64,000 nucleotides of DNA from Candidatus Poribacteria bacterium (lineage in GTDB: Bacteria > Poribacteria > WGA-4E > GCA-2687025). Under the pieces are notes generated by a model that was not told the origin of the DNA, searched no databases, and saw only the letters and a list, made by a program, of their open reading frames with translations. Where the stretch lies: assembly GCA_018644665.1 (NCBI GenBank), contig JABGQA010000081.1, positions 124,001 through 188,000 on the forward strand. Direction: 5' to 3'. The position numbers were made by a program, and so were the translations under genes. Numbering within the stretch: the stretch's first letter is position 1; each line of letters starts with the position of its first letter. This document shows, one piece after another, positions 52,436 to 61,323 of the stretch.

Positions 52436-53362
52436 CTAGTTCTCCTCCCCAATGTCAGTCGGCATCAACATGGCGGCGGCCTCCTCTTGAAATCGCGTCA
52501 CCTTCGCGCGCAGCGGTGCGATGGCGCCGCGCCGCCGCTGCATCCGGGCGCGCAGGACGAGCACGCGGTCCTCCAGCACGGACATGTCGCCCTCGATCTC
52601 CGCCGCCCGCAGGTCCCTGTCGAGATCGAGTTCGTCTTCCTCGCCTCGCCGGAGTTCCTGGAGCAACTCCCACATGCCTCGGAGCAGGCCGAACTTCTCT
52701 TTCGCCGACCGGATGTCGTCGGACAGGGCGGCGATCCGATCGTCGACGATGTCCAACTGGTCGCGGACCACCCCGATCTTCTGGGCGATCTGGTCGGGGC
52801 CGTCCGTATCCTCCAGGGCCACGTCCAGCCCAAGAAGCAACTCGCGCGATTGCGCCCGGAGTGCCGTGGCGTGGGCGTCTCGCTCGGCCTGCAGGGCGAT
52901 CGCCTCGGCCAGAATCCGCTCTCGCGCCTCCGTCGTCTCGGCTGCGTCGGAACGGGCGACGATCGCGTCGATCTCAGCGTCCAGCGCGAGCATCACCGCC
53001 TGCCTGACGGTCACGCCTTCCTGCGTGAGGGCGTGCCGCTCGACGTCCAACGTCTCTAGCTGGTCCGCCAGGGCCTGGGCCGCGCGTAGATCGCGCTGTA
53101 GGTCCCGATCGCTGCGGGGATCGCCGTTCTCAGGCAGGTCGCGCTTGGCGTCGTCGATCCGGTTGGCCAAGCTGCGGCTGCGTCTCAGCAGAGCGTCCTG
53201 GTCTTGGGTCAGATTCGCCACGCGGTCGCCGATGTCGGCGAGACGGCCTTCGAGGTCGCCGCGCGTCGGCGACTGCGCCCAGAGCGAGCACGCTGCCGCG
53301 AAGATACCAACCGCGACCGCCCAGGGCGCCCATGCGCGGGTGATGTTAGCGAGCAGTCTCAT
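52436..53362 (-). CDS. Periplasmic coiled-coil protein of unknown function
   Basis: A 308-residue exported protein. The N-terminal hydrophobic segment (about residues 10-29) is a signal peptide or anchor (AVGIFAAACSLWAQ). The rest is nearly all heptad-patterned helix rich in Asp, Glu, Arg and Ala, with breaks near residues 75 and 195. No enzyme motif. Its start overlaps the last 17 bp of the NtrC-type regulator gene, and its stop adjoins the barrel's ATG, so it belongs to the signalling operon. It may act as a periplasmic adaptor between sensor kinase and barrel, which is inference from position. Confidence 0.75.
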   Translation of the reverse strand: MRLLANITRAWAPWAVAVGIFAAACSLWAQSPTRGDLEGRLADIGDRVANLTQDQDALLRRSRSLANRIDDAKRDLPENGDPRSDRDLQRDLRAAQALADQLETLDVERHALTQEGVTVRQAVMLALDAEIDAIVARSDAAETTEARERILAEAIALQAERDAHATALRAQSRELLLGLDVALEDTDGPDQIAQKIGVVRDQLDIVDDRIAALSDDIRSAKEKFGLLRGMWELLQELRRGEEDELDLDRDLRAAEIEGDMSVLEDRVLVLRARMQRRRGAIAPLRAKVTRFQEEAAAMLMPTDIGEEN

Positions 53363-54731
53363 CGAGATCCGCCAACCCGTGTCGGTCGAACTTGTATCGG
53401 AACGTCGTGCGCTCTATGCCGAGGAGCTTCGCGGCGTCAGCCTTGACGCGATTCGCCCGCGTGTACGCCGTCCATAGGAGCCGCTTCTCGAAGCTGTCGA
53501 CCATATCTGTGAGAGAGGCCCCCTCAATGGGGACGGGGTCGTCGCCGTTTTCTTGCTGCCGTCGGGCGCGCTCTGTCAGGCCGAGATCATCGGGCGTGAT
53601 GGTGTCGGACTGAGTGAGCACCACCGCGCGCTCGATGGTGTTCTCCAACTCGCGCACGTTGCCGGCCCACGCGTGGCGTACGAGTCGCTTCATCGCGTCC
53701 GGGTGCACAGCCACGATCTTCTTCGCCATCTCCGCCGCGTACTTGAGGAGGAAGTGCGCCACGAGGTCCGGGATGTCGTCGCGTCTGTCGCGCAGCGGAG
53801 GCAGCGCGACCGGCACGACATTCAGGCGGTAGTAGAGGTCTTCACGGAAGTCACCGGCGTCGACCATCGCCGCCAGGTCGCGGTTCGTCGCAGCGACGAT
53901 GCGCACGTCGACGCCGATCGTGGACACGCCGCCGACGCGCTCGAACTCCTTCTCCTGGAGAACGCGCAGGAGCTTGACCTGCGTGGCGATGGCGACTTCC
54001 CCGATTTCGTCGAGAAACAGCGTGCCGCCGTCGGCGAGTTCGAACCTGCCCGCGCGCTGGCGGTTCGCGTTGGTGAAGGCTCCGCGCTCGTGCCCGAACA
54101 GCTCACTCTCTAGGACGCCGTCGGCGAGGGCGGCGCAGTTCACGCGTACGAAGGGCTTCGCGCCGCGTCGGCTGTTTTCGTGGATCGCGCGGGCGACGAG
54201 TTCCTTGCCGGTACCGGTCTCGCCGAGGATGAGCACCGTCGCGTTCGACTGCGCGACCGCCTGGATGCGTTCGTACACGACGCGCATGGCCTCGCCGGCG
54301 CCGACCATCGAGTCGAAGCCTCGTCCGCCGCCGTCCTGCTCGCGCAGGTACGTGTTCTCCATCCACACGAGGCGCTGCCGGAGCGCGTTCGCGACCTTCA
54401 CCTCGATCTCATCGAGCGTCACGGGCTTCGTCACGAAGTCGACCGCGCCCTGGCGCATGGCCTCCACGGCGAGTTCGATGGTGCCGTGCGCGCTCATCAC
54501 GAGGACAGCAGTTTCCGGCGATTCCTCCTTGATGGCCTCTAGCGCCTGTATGCCGTCCACCTTGGGCATGCGCACGTCGAGCAGGGCTAGGTCGTAGAAC
54601 TGATCGCTCGCGGCCTTCACCGCCGCCTCGCCGTCGTGGACCACGTGCGACCTGTGTCCCAGCGCGTCCAGCGCGAGACCAATCGCCTCGGCGGTGCTGC
54701 GATGATCGTCCGCGATCAGTATCCGGCTCAT
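53346..54731 (-). CDS. NtrC-type sigma-54-dependent response regulator
   Basis: A 461-residue regulator: receiver (phospho-acceptor Asp52, Lys102), AAA+ domain with Walker A GETGTGKE (170-177) and Walker B LFLDEIGE, and a Fis-type helix-turn-helix near the C-terminus (AAKLLGIERTTFRYKFDRHGL). The loop that contacts sigma-54 reads GAFTNA (residues 217-222) where the consensus is GAFTGA, so the second Gly is Asn. The arginine-finger region and sensor II (WAGNVRELENTIERAV) are intact. It is paired with the kinase upstream (10 bp gap). A sigma-54 promoter at 51179-51194 in the same cluster is its most likely target. Confidence 0.95.
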   Translation of the reverse strand: MSRILIADDHRSTAEAIGLALDALGHRSHVVHDGEAAVKAASDQFYDLALLDVRMPKVDGIQALEAIKEESPETAVLVMSAHGTIELAVEAMRQGAVDFVTKPVTLDEIEVKVANALRQRLVWMENTYLREQDGGGRGFDSMVGAGEAMRVVYERIQAVAQSNATVLILGETGTGKELVARAIHENSRRGAKPFVRVNCAALADGVLESELFGHERGAFTNANRQRAGRFELADGGTLFLDEIGEVAIATQVKLLRVLQEKEFERVGGVSTIGVDVRIVAATNRDLAAMVDAGDFREDLYYRLNVVPVALPPLRDRRDDIPDLVAHFLLKYAAEMAKKIVAVHPDAMKRLVRHAWAGNVRELENTIERAVVLTQSDTITPDDLGLTERARRQQENGDDPVPIEGASLTDMVDSFEKRLLWTAYTRANRVKADAAKLLGIERTTFRYKFDRHGLADLDETAR

Positions 54732-54741
54732 GCCGTTCCCC

Positions 54742-56187
54742 TCAGTCGTTCTCCTGCCGGATCGGCAGCGTGATCGTGAACGTGGACCCCTCGCCCTCGA
54801 CGCCGACGCACCGGATCGACCCGCCGTGGCGCTCGACTATCCTCCGCACCAATGCAAGACCCAGGCCGGTACCGTGGTCCTTCGTCGTGTAGAACGGGTC
54901 GAACGCGCGCTCCGCCGTCTCCGTCGACATTCCGACGCCGGTGTCCGCGATGTCTACGACTACGGCGCGGTGCTCGATGTCGGAGCGCGCGGCGATGGAT
55001 AGGTCGCCGCCTGTCGGCATCGCGTGGACGGCGTTGCCGATCAGATTCAGCAACGCGCGTTGTAGTTCTCGCGCGTCGGCCTCGACGGTGAGACTCGCCG
55101 GAACATCGCTATTCACGCGGACTCCGGCGGCGTCTATGTCTGCCTGCGACAGACCCAGGGCGTCGGTCACGATGTCCGCGACTCGCGCCTCCTCCCACGC
55201 AGGCGTCGACGGGCGGGCGAAGTTCAGGAACTCCGTGACGAGACCGTCGAGAGCCTGCACCTCTCCGTCCACTTTCTCGATTATGCCGGTCGCTTCCTCG
55301 TCCGCGACGCGTCGCTGTAGGAGGCCGAGGAAGAGGCGCATGCCGTTCAGGGGGTTCCGGATCTCATGGGCGAGCCCGGCGGACATCTGCCGCAACTCCT
55401 CGGCGAAGCGTGAGACTCGCCGGTCTCGTTCGGCCAGGGCGACGCTCATCTCGTTAAAGGTCCGCCCGAGAACGCCTATCTCATCGCCGCGCGTGACCTC
55501 CACCGTCGCGCCGAACGTGCCGTGCATGATCTCCCGGGCGGCCTGCGATAGCCGCCTTATGGGCGTGACGATCGCGCGGACGTAGAGGACGCCGAGGGCC
55601 GTGGCCAGCAACGTGCTGAGAGCGCCGATGAGCAGCATCGTACGCTGCATCGTCGTCAGCGTGCCGAGGAACAGGACGCCAGCGTCGACGCCCAAAACTG
55701 CGACGGCGCGCCCTTCGCGATCGGTCACGGCCGCGAACGCGGAGCGGTAGTACGTCCCGTCCTCGCCATGGAACGCGACCGACGCGGCGGGCGCACCGGA
55801 CAGCGCCTCATCGACGTGCACACGGTTCGCGCTGAGGAAACGGTAGGACGCGCCGATCGGCACATCGTCCTGAGAGTCCGCCAGGCTGCGACCCTCGGGG
55901 GTGAATATGTAGATTCTCCGCGCGTCGGTGGCCGCCTGTATCTCGCGTAGCTTAGCGCGGTAGCTCCGGTGGAGGCGCGTGTCCTCCTGCCCGGGCTCGA
56001 TCACGGCGAGGAAGTCCGCGTCGAACTGCGCCGCAGCCATCTGCGCGACGGCCGTGATGCGCGCCTCCATCTCGCCGTGTAGCGCCCCCCGCGCGGTGAA
56101 GTACGCGAGCCAACTGCTCACGGCCAACGCAGCCGCGACGAGCAACGCAATGCCCAGCGTGGCCTTCGCCTGAAGTGGGAGTCTCAC
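54742..56187 (-). CDS. Membrane sensor histidine kinase of the NtrC-type pair
   Basis: A 481-residue kinase: TM1 (about 8-30), a periplasmic domain of about 150 residues resembling single-Cache/PAS sensors (RIYIFTPEGRSLADSQ, TYYRSAFAAVTDREGRAVAVLGVDAG), TM2 (about 183-206), HAMP (to about 258), HisKA with His274 in SAGLAHEIRNPLNGM, and HATPase with N box NLIGNAVHAM and G2 GTGLGLALVRRI. The HEIRNPL H box is typical of kinases that partner NtrC-type regulators. GTG 56187 is preferred over the ATG at 56310, because TM1 begins a few residues later and the upstream part is Arg-rich without homology; the exact start is moderately certain. First gene of the operon. Confidence 0.92.
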   Translation of the reverse strand: MRLPLQAKATLGIALLVAAALAVSSWLAYFTARGALHGEMEARITAVAQMAAAQFDADFLAVIEPGQEDTRLHRSYRAKLREIQAATDARRIYIFTPEGRSLADSQDDVPIGASYRFLSANRVHVDEALSGAPAASVAFHGEDGTYYRSAFAAVTDREGRAVAVLGVDAGVLFLGTLTTMQRTMLLIGALSTLLATALGVLYVRAIVTPIRRLSQAAREIMHGTFGATVEVTRGDEIGVLGRTFNEMSVALAERDRRVSRFAEELRQMSAGLAHEIRNPLNGMRLFLGLLQRRVADEEATGIIEKVDGEVQALDGLVTEFLNFARPSTPAWEEARVADIVTDALGLSQADIDAAGVRVNSDVPASLTVEADARELQRALLNLIGNAVHAMPTGGDLSIAARSDIEHRAVVVDIADTGVGMSTETAERAFDPFYTTKDHGTGLGLALVRRIVERHGGSIRCVGVEGEGSTFTITLPIRQEND

Positions 56188-56350
56188 AGAAGCGGCCCTA
56201 TCCCGTGATGAACGGACGCGCGCCCGTCGCGCATGCCGAGCATCGTAGCACAGCGACGCACGTTCCATGCCGACGTACGCGAGCTTGCGCGGGGCGCCCC
56301 CATCGCCCACGCTAGCGGCAGACCAGCATCCTCACCTGGAGGAAGTCACA

Positions 56351-58009
56351 GTGCATCTCGGGCCAAACCCGGTAGCGACCCGCCCGGCGCGGACGATCCT
56401 GTTAGCGTGGGTCCTGCTCGGCATCGCGGCCTTGCTGTGGGTCACCGCGCTGCTGTTCCTGTTCCGCGTCGTGAACATCTTCGACCGCGTCCTCATGAAA
56501 GTCCCCGGGCCGCGCGTGACGTTCGGCGCCATGCTTCTCTGTCCGATGCTGGCCGCCTGGCTGGCGCATACACGCGTGCGGCCGAGAGCGCGGGCCCAGG
56601 GATGGGCGATAACCGGGGTGTCCGCAGCGCTGATCGTGGCATTCGCACTGGTCGTCGCGCGGCCGATGCTGATCGACGCCGTAGAGCCCAAGACCCCACC
56701 CAACCCCACCACGCCCAGGCCGCCGGAACCGATGTCAGGCATCCCCGTGTTCCCGGGCGCGGAGGGCTTTGGGACGCGCACGCCGGCAGGTCGCGGCGGC
56801 AAGGTGATCGAGGTGACATCGCTCGCGGACGCGGGTCCCGGGACTTTGCGCGAGGCGCTCGCCGATCCTGAGCCGCGCGTCATCGTCTTCCGGGTCGCGG
56901 GCAACATCGAGCTCGAGGGCGAGTTGGTCGTCCCGCATCCATTCGTGACGGTCGCCGGACAGACGGCGCCGGGCGGCGGGATATGTCTGAGGAACGCCGG
57001 ACTCACGATCACGTCCCACGACGTTCTCGTGCAGCACATCCGCGTGCGTCCCGGGGCCAAGGGGCGCGTCCAGGCGGAGAACAACGACGCCATCCAGATC
57101 CAGGGCGACCGGCGCGAAGGGCGCGGCGGCACAAACATCGTGATAGACCATGTGTCGGCGAGCTGGGGCGAGGACGAGACCGTCAGCACGTGGTTTGGGG
57201 CGCACGACATCACGATCTCGTGGTGCATCGTGAGCGAGGCGCTTAACCGCAGCCGTCACCGCAAGCAGACGCACAGCGCCGGCCTCCTCATCGGTGATGG
57301 CTCCGACCACGTGACGGTGCATCACACGCTGATGGCGCACAACGACTTCCGCAACCCGCTCATCAGCGGGGGCGGGACGCACGACATCGTCAACAACGTC
57401 ATGTACGACTGGGGCATCCTAGCCGGCGAGGTCATCGACGACGGGGCGAACACGTTCGTGAACTTCATCGGGAACACGTTCCGCGCGGGTCCATCGACGA
57501 ACCCGGATTCATACGAGATACGCGCGCCGCTCGATGACGGCGCGGCCCCGCGCCTGCACGCCGCCGACAACGTCGGCCCGCATCGCGACGCCTCGGGCGA
57601 GTGGTCGGTGGTCCGCGACGGGTGGGACAACGACCGTGAGCCGGCCGCGTCGATCCGCGCTGTCTCGGCGTATGCCACGGCGCCGGTCACAGCGTCCGAC
57701 GCGGACGCAGCATTCGAGGCTGTCCTCATGGATGCCGGCGCGACGCGTCCCGCTCGAGACGCGGTGGACCGGCGCATCGTTGACGACGCGCGCAACGGCG
57801 GCGGGCGGATCATCGACTCGCCGGGCCAGGTAGGCGGCTATCCCACGCTCGCACCGGGCACGCCGGCTGTGGATTCGGACCGCGACGGCATGCCGGACGT
57901 TTGGGAGACGGCTAACGGCCTCGACCCGGCCGACCCGTCAGACGGGTCGGGCGATCTGGACGGCGACGGGTACACGAACGTGGAGGAGTTCCTGCACTCT
58001 CTGCTGTAG
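56351..58009 (+). CDS. Membrane-anchored pectate lyase-like protein
   Basis: A 552-residue protein. Two hydrophobic helices (about residues 15-42 and 80-102) anchor it; a proline-rich spacer (PPNPTTPRPPEP) follows; residues about 130-430 form a pectate-lyase-like right-handed beta-helix (VFPGAEGFGTRTPAGRGGKVIEVTSLAD, DVLVQHIRVRPG, IVIDHVSASWGEDETVS, HNDFRNPLISGG). The C-terminus has Asp-rich Ca-binding type repeats (DSDRDGMPDVWE, DLDGDGYTNVEEF). Such proteins typically cleave acidic plant or algal polysaccharides by beta-elimination. GTG 56351 with GGAGGAAG at 56338-56345 is preferred to ATG 56267. Two internal membrane helices before a secreted lyase are unusual. Confidence 0.85.
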   Translation: MHLGPNPVATRPARTILLAWVLLGIAALLWVTALLFLFRVVNIFDRVLMKVPGPRVTFGAMLLCPMLAAWLAHTRVRPRARAQGWAITGVSAALIVAFALVVARPMLIDAVEPKTPPNPTTPRPPEPMSGIPVFPGAEGFGTRTPAGRGGKVIEVTSLADAGPGTLREALADPEPRVIVFRVAGNIELEGELVVPHPFVTVAGQTAPGGGICLRNAGLTITSHDVLVQHIRVRPGAKGRVQAENNDAIQIQGDRREGRGGTNIVIDHVSASWGEDETVSTWFGAHDITISWCIVSEALNRSRHRKQTHSAGLLIGDGSDHVTVHHTLMAHNDFRNPLISGGGTHDIVNNVMYDWGILAGEVIDDGANTFVNFIGNTFRAGPSTNPDSYEIRAPLDDGAAPRLHAADNVGPHRDASGEWSVVRDGWDNDREPAASIRAVSAYATAPVTASDADAAFEAVLMDAGATRPARDAVDRRIVDDARNGGGRIIDSPGQVGGYPTLAPGTPAVDSDRDGMPDVWETANGLDPADPSDGSGDLDGDGYTNVEEFLHSLL

Positions 58010-58017
58010 GCGCGGCG

Positions 58018-58971
58018 TTACTCTCGCTCGTTCACTTCCACGGTTACTGTGGACGTCGTGACGATGGGAATCGGGGGCATCTGGTCGGCGATCTCGTCGG
58101 CGACGCCCGGCACGGCAAACCGCATCGTCGCCGTCGAGTCGCTCGTGATATCAGCGCGGAGCAGCATGCCCGTCGCCACCTCGAGTTGGTACGTGCCGGT
58201 CTGCGACCCGCTGAGCGCGTCGTAGGACACGAACGGCATCCCTCCCGGCGCGCCGGCGTCTGGATCGACCTGCATGGACCCGGCGACCGTGATCGTGGCG
58301 ATGCCATCCTCTACGGCCACCAGCGTCATGGTCGTACGCGTCAGTATCCCGATGACCGTCGCGTCTGCCGTCCACGACTCGCCGACGGCGATGTCGTGCG
58401 ATGGCAGCGCCACGAACGCCTGAGACATCATGCTCTGCATGGCAGTATCGCCGAACATCTGCTGCAGCGACTCGCGTAGCATCGTCTTCATGGCTTCGGG
58501 CAGATCGACCGACGCGAGGATGCTGTCTGTCATGTCGTCGAGACCGGACAACTCAGTCACCCGCCCGTTCGGCGCTATCGTCATCGTGAAGGACTGGCCG
58601 ACGAGCGCGGCAGACACCGCTTCCATGGGGTCCGACATGGAGCCGTCGCCGCCCAAGTCCACGTCAAGGTCTCCTGCCGTGCCCTTCACCTCTATCGATG
58701 TGGACTTGTAGGTGGTCGAGGCGACCAAGCTCTCGCCATCCTCGGCCCGCTCGAACCGCGCCTCTTGTACCGTGCGCATGGTCTGCGTGGAGTTGACCTC
58801 CTGCCCCATGACGGTCTGTTGAGCCGTCGTGTCAACGGTTGTCGTGAAGTCGTACGTGGCGCCGAGCTCGGGGTTCAATCGCAGCCGGAGGGTCGGGCCT
58901 CCGCATCCAGACGCTGCAAGTAAGACGGCGAGGAGAACTCCTGCGGCAACCGTCGCCCGTGCTCTGTGCAT
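58018..58971 (-). CDS. DUF6263-like lipoprotein (paralogue A)
   Basis: A 317-residue lipoprotein (lipobox AASGC near residue 21) that resembles DUF6263 proteins: a pattern of alternating strands with LRLNPELGATYDFTTTVDTTAQQTVMG after the signal, APNGRVTELSGLDD in the middle, and repeated TGTYQLEVATGMLLRADI / TMRFAVPG strands near the end. The function is unknown. AGGA 6 bp before ATG 58971. It is convergent with the pectate-lyase-like gene (8 bp gap) and tandem with paralogue B, which has exactly the same length. A 31-bp element upstream (59029-59059) is shared with B. Confidence 0.8.
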   Translation of the reverse strand: MHRARATVAAGVLLAVLLAASGCGGPTLRLRLNPELGATYDFTTTVDTTAQQTVMGQEVNSTQTMRTVQEARFERAEDGESLVASTTYKSTSIEVKGTAGDLDVDLGGDGSMSDPMEAVSAALVGQSFTMTIAPNGRVTELSGLDDMTDSILASVDLPEAMKTMLRESLQQMFGDTAMQSMMSQAFVALPSHDIAVGESWTADATVIGILTRTTMTLVAVEDGIATITVAGSMQVDPDAGAPGGMPFVSYDALSGSQTGTYQLEVATGMLLRADITSDSTATMRFAVPGVADEIADQMPPIPIVTTSTVTVEVNERE

Positions 58972-59028
58972 GCGCGTTCCTATCAGGCAGTGACTCGGCC
59001 GGTGGGGGCGACGAGTGGCGTTGTGGAC

Positions 59029-59059
59029 GATACCACGGGCCACTCAGTTTGTCCTTCAA
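59029..59059 (-). promoter_or_regulatory. Conserved upstream element of DUF6263-like paralogue A
   Basis: This 31-bp stretch is identical at 27 positions to 60178-60208, which lies at about the same distance before paralogue B. On the reverse strand it begins with a -35-like TTGAAG (complement of 59054-59059). No consensus -10 is at 17 bp, so it may be a promoter for another sigma factor or a regulator site. Flanking sequence is clearly less similar. Confidence 0.5.
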
Positions 59060-59163
59060 CTCTCAGTGGCCGCAGTGCGCCTGCGATGGCGGGCGTTGCG
59101 TGACGCCCACCGGCGGCAGGCCCGGCGATGTCGCGGGCGTCCATTCCCCCCACCATGTGGCGA

Positions 59164-60117
59164 TCACTGCCGCTTGGTTACGTCCACTGTTACCGTCGAC
59201 GTGCTGGCCGTGAGGATCGGCCCGAATTCGGCGGCGACCTCGGGCGGAAGTCCCGGAGTCTCGAACCTAATTGTCCCGGTCATGTCGCTCGTCGCATCCG
59301 CGTGGAGCAGCATCCCGGTCCCGACGTCGAGTCGATGCGTGCCGGTTTGCGTGCCGGTCAGTTCGTCGTACGCGAGCGTCGGCAGGCCGTCGCCAGCCGT
59401 GTAGCCAGGGTCGGGACTGACTCGTCCCGTGGATGTGATCGTGGCGACGCCGTCGCGAACGGCGGCAAGGGTGTACGTCGTGCTTGTCGCAACGCCCAAG
59501 GTCGAGTCCGCCGATGTCCACGCATCGCCCACGGCCACCTCCTGGGCGGGGTACGCGATGAAAAGGGTCGACATCGTGTCCTGCATGCTGTCGTCGCTCA
59601 GCGTCGTCTGCATCGAATCCCGCAACGTGGCCTTCAGGTCGTCCGGCGCATCCATGGCGGCTACCACGGCATCGACGATGTCGTCGAGACCGGACACGCC
59701 AGTGATCCGTCCGTCCGTCGCCACAGTCGTCTTGAAGGACTTCCCTGCGAACGCGGCATACATCGTGTCCAGGAGCGCGGAAACATCGTCGCCGACGCCG
59801 GGGTCAACGCCGTCCCCTTCGAGCGCAGTACTCATCTCCGTCGAAGCCGAGACGAACGTCGTTACGGCGTCCAAGCCATCGCCGATGGCGGCGGGCTGGA
59901 ATCGCATGTCATGCACCGTGCGCACAGTGAGCGTCGTCGCGGATTCCTGTCCGGCGACGGTCTGCTCGACAGTCGTGGCCACGGCGGTCATGACTTCGTA
60001 CGTGGCCCCGGTTTCGGGGGCCAGCCGCAGGATGAAAGTGTCGTCGCCGCATCCTACCGCAGCAAGCAACGCGGCGACGACGACCGCCGCGCGCGCCGTG
60101 GTTCGTGGGATCTGCAT
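59164..60117 (-). CDS. DUF6263-like lipoprotein (paralogue B)
   Basis: A 317-residue paralogue of 58018-58971, with the same lipobox placement (AAVGC) and the same landmarks: LRLAPETGATYEV, TDGRITGVSGLDDIVD, AVGDAWTSADSTLGV, TGTHRLDVGTGMLLHADAT and a final STSTVTVDV tail. Identity is moderate, so the duplication is not recent at protein level, yet the upstream 31-bp element is almost unchanged. GGGAA lies 7 bp before ATG 60117. It is a tandem neighbour of paralogue A, about 190 bp apart, each with its own element, so they are probably separate transcription units under common control. Confidence 0.8.
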   Translation of the reverse strand: MQIPRTTARAAVVVAALLAAVGCGDDTFILRLAPETGATYEVMTAVATTVEQTVAGQESATTLTVRTVHDMRFQPAAIGDGLDAVTTFVSASTEMSTALEGDGVDPGVGDDVSALLDTMYAAFAGKSFKTTVATDGRITGVSGLDDIVDAVVAAMDAPDDLKATLRDSMQTTLSDDSMQDTMSTLFIAYPAQEVAVGDAWTSADSTLGVATSTTYTLAAVRDGVATITSTGRVSPDPGYTAGDGLPTLAYDELTGTQTGTHRLDVGTGMLLHADATSDMTGTIRFETPGLPPEVAAEFGPILTASTSTVTVDVTKRQ

Positions 60118-60177
60118 CTGGCGTTCCCGATCAGGGGTTGTCTCGGCCGGAGGGCGGAGACTGTCGACATGACGCAC

Positions 60178-60208
60178 GATACCACACGCCATACAGTTTG
60201 TCCTTCAA
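60178..60208 (-). promoter_or_regulatory. Conserved upstream element of DUF6263-like paralogue B
   Basis: Second copy of the element at 59029-59059 (27 of 31 positions identical), about 60 bp before ATG 60117. Reverse-strand TTGAAG is at the complement of 60203-60208. Conservation above that of the coding sequence argues for function. Confidence 0.5.
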
Positions 60209-60359
60209 ATAGAGTTGGGCGCATGGGCAGGCGGATTCCGTGCGACTGTCAGTGGCGCACGCTTGGTTGCGGAACCTCGCCTCGCAGGCTACTTTCGGCT
60301 CAATAAGGGGGTCCACGTCGCGCGCGTATGCGCTGCGACCACCGTGAAGGGACACGACT

Positions 60360-61121
60360 ATGCGACGACAGCTACCCGTCCTTGCCTTGGTATGCGCTAC
60401 TCTCGCCGGGCTCGCCACTGCCGCGTTCGCAGTGCAGTACACAGATCCATTCGACGGGCCCGATTACGCGGACTTCTGGACGTTCCGCACTCCCGGGGAC
60501 AACGACCGATACGCGTTCGAAGACGGTTGGTTCGTCTTCGACATCGATGCTGGTCAGGACACGTACATCCGCGGTGTCGACGGTGGGCCGTTCCTGCTGA
60601 TGGACCCGCCGGACGACGACGCGTCTTTCACCATCGAAACGCGGGTGAACGCGGTCCTGGACCAGACCGTACAACCGAACGCCTCCCACACTGGGCTTAT
60701 CTTCTTCAACGAAGTCGACTGGTCGTACTCCTGCTGGGGGCCGTACAACAACGCGGACATACGCCTCGAGGACGTCATCGACGCGGACTACCGCTGGCGG
60801 GCGGAGACGCTGATCGGTGTCGACCCGCCCGGTGGGATCGTCGACGGCATCTACCTCAAGGTCGAAAAGACCGGCGACGAGCTGGAGTTCTTCTGGAAGC
60901 TCGCCGAGGGCGACAACTGGGAATCCGCGGGCGTCGACGACAAGCTCGGGCCGCAATATCGCCTGGGGAACTACCAGATCGGGCTGTTCATCAAGAACTG
61001 GGGCGGGTCGATCCCTACACGCGCCGCGTTCGACTACTTCCACTCGCCGGAAATCCTCGGTCTGTCCGTCGATCCGAACGGCAAGGCCGCAACGCAGTGG
61101 GGCGCTCTCAAGTCCCGCTAG
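60360..61121 (+). CDS. Exported lectin-fold (concanavalin A-like) protein with WGxxK tail
   Basis: A 253-residue exported protein: signal peptide (about residues 1-24, ending AAFA), then a concanavalin-like beta-sandwich (DPFDGPDYADFWTFRTPG, FTIETRVNAVLDQ, HTGLIFFNEVDWSYSC, DGIYLKVEKTGDELEFFWK). The C-terminal 17 residues, VDPNGKAATQWGALKSR, match the tails of the two following proteins even though the rest is not closely related. That suggests a separate sorting or anchoring element. AAGGGA is well placed before ATG 60360. Its role is unknown; a carbohydrate-binding or surface role is plausible. Followed by a GC hairpin. Confidence 0.8.
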   Translation: MRRQLPVLALVCATLAGLATAAFAVQYTDPFDGPDYADFWTFRTPGDNDRYAFEDGWFVFDIDAGQDTYIRGVDGGPFLLMDPPDDDASFTIETRVNAVLDQTVQPNASHTGLIFFNEVDWSYSCWGPYNNADIRLEDVIDADYRWRAETLIGVDPPGGIVDGIYLKVEKTGDELEFFWKLAEGDNWESAGVDDKLGPQYRLGNYQIGLFIKNWGGSIPTRAAFDYFHSPEILGLSVDPNGKAATQWGALKSR

Positions 61122-61129
61122 CGCCGCGG

Positions 61130-61156
61130 ACGGCCCGGTCACCGGCCGGGCCGTCG
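61130..61156 (+). terminator. GC hairpin after the first WGxxK-tail gene
   Basis: A perfect 10-bp stem (61130-61139 with 61147-61156) and 7-nt loop, 9 bp after the stop. No T-tract, so termination may be partial. Confidence 0.5.
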
Positions 61157-61323
61157 CCCATCTCACCGCACGCTCGCCCATGGCCACCCGGCCTCGGGCG
61201 GGGCAGACGCCATCAAGTCGCGGTTTGCCCACATTTCCTGTCGTGATATGCTGGCCAGGGCGGGCGCTCACGTAGCGACCGGTCTGAGCGACGATGCGTA
61301 CCTCCTGGAGGCAAGGGATTCGG

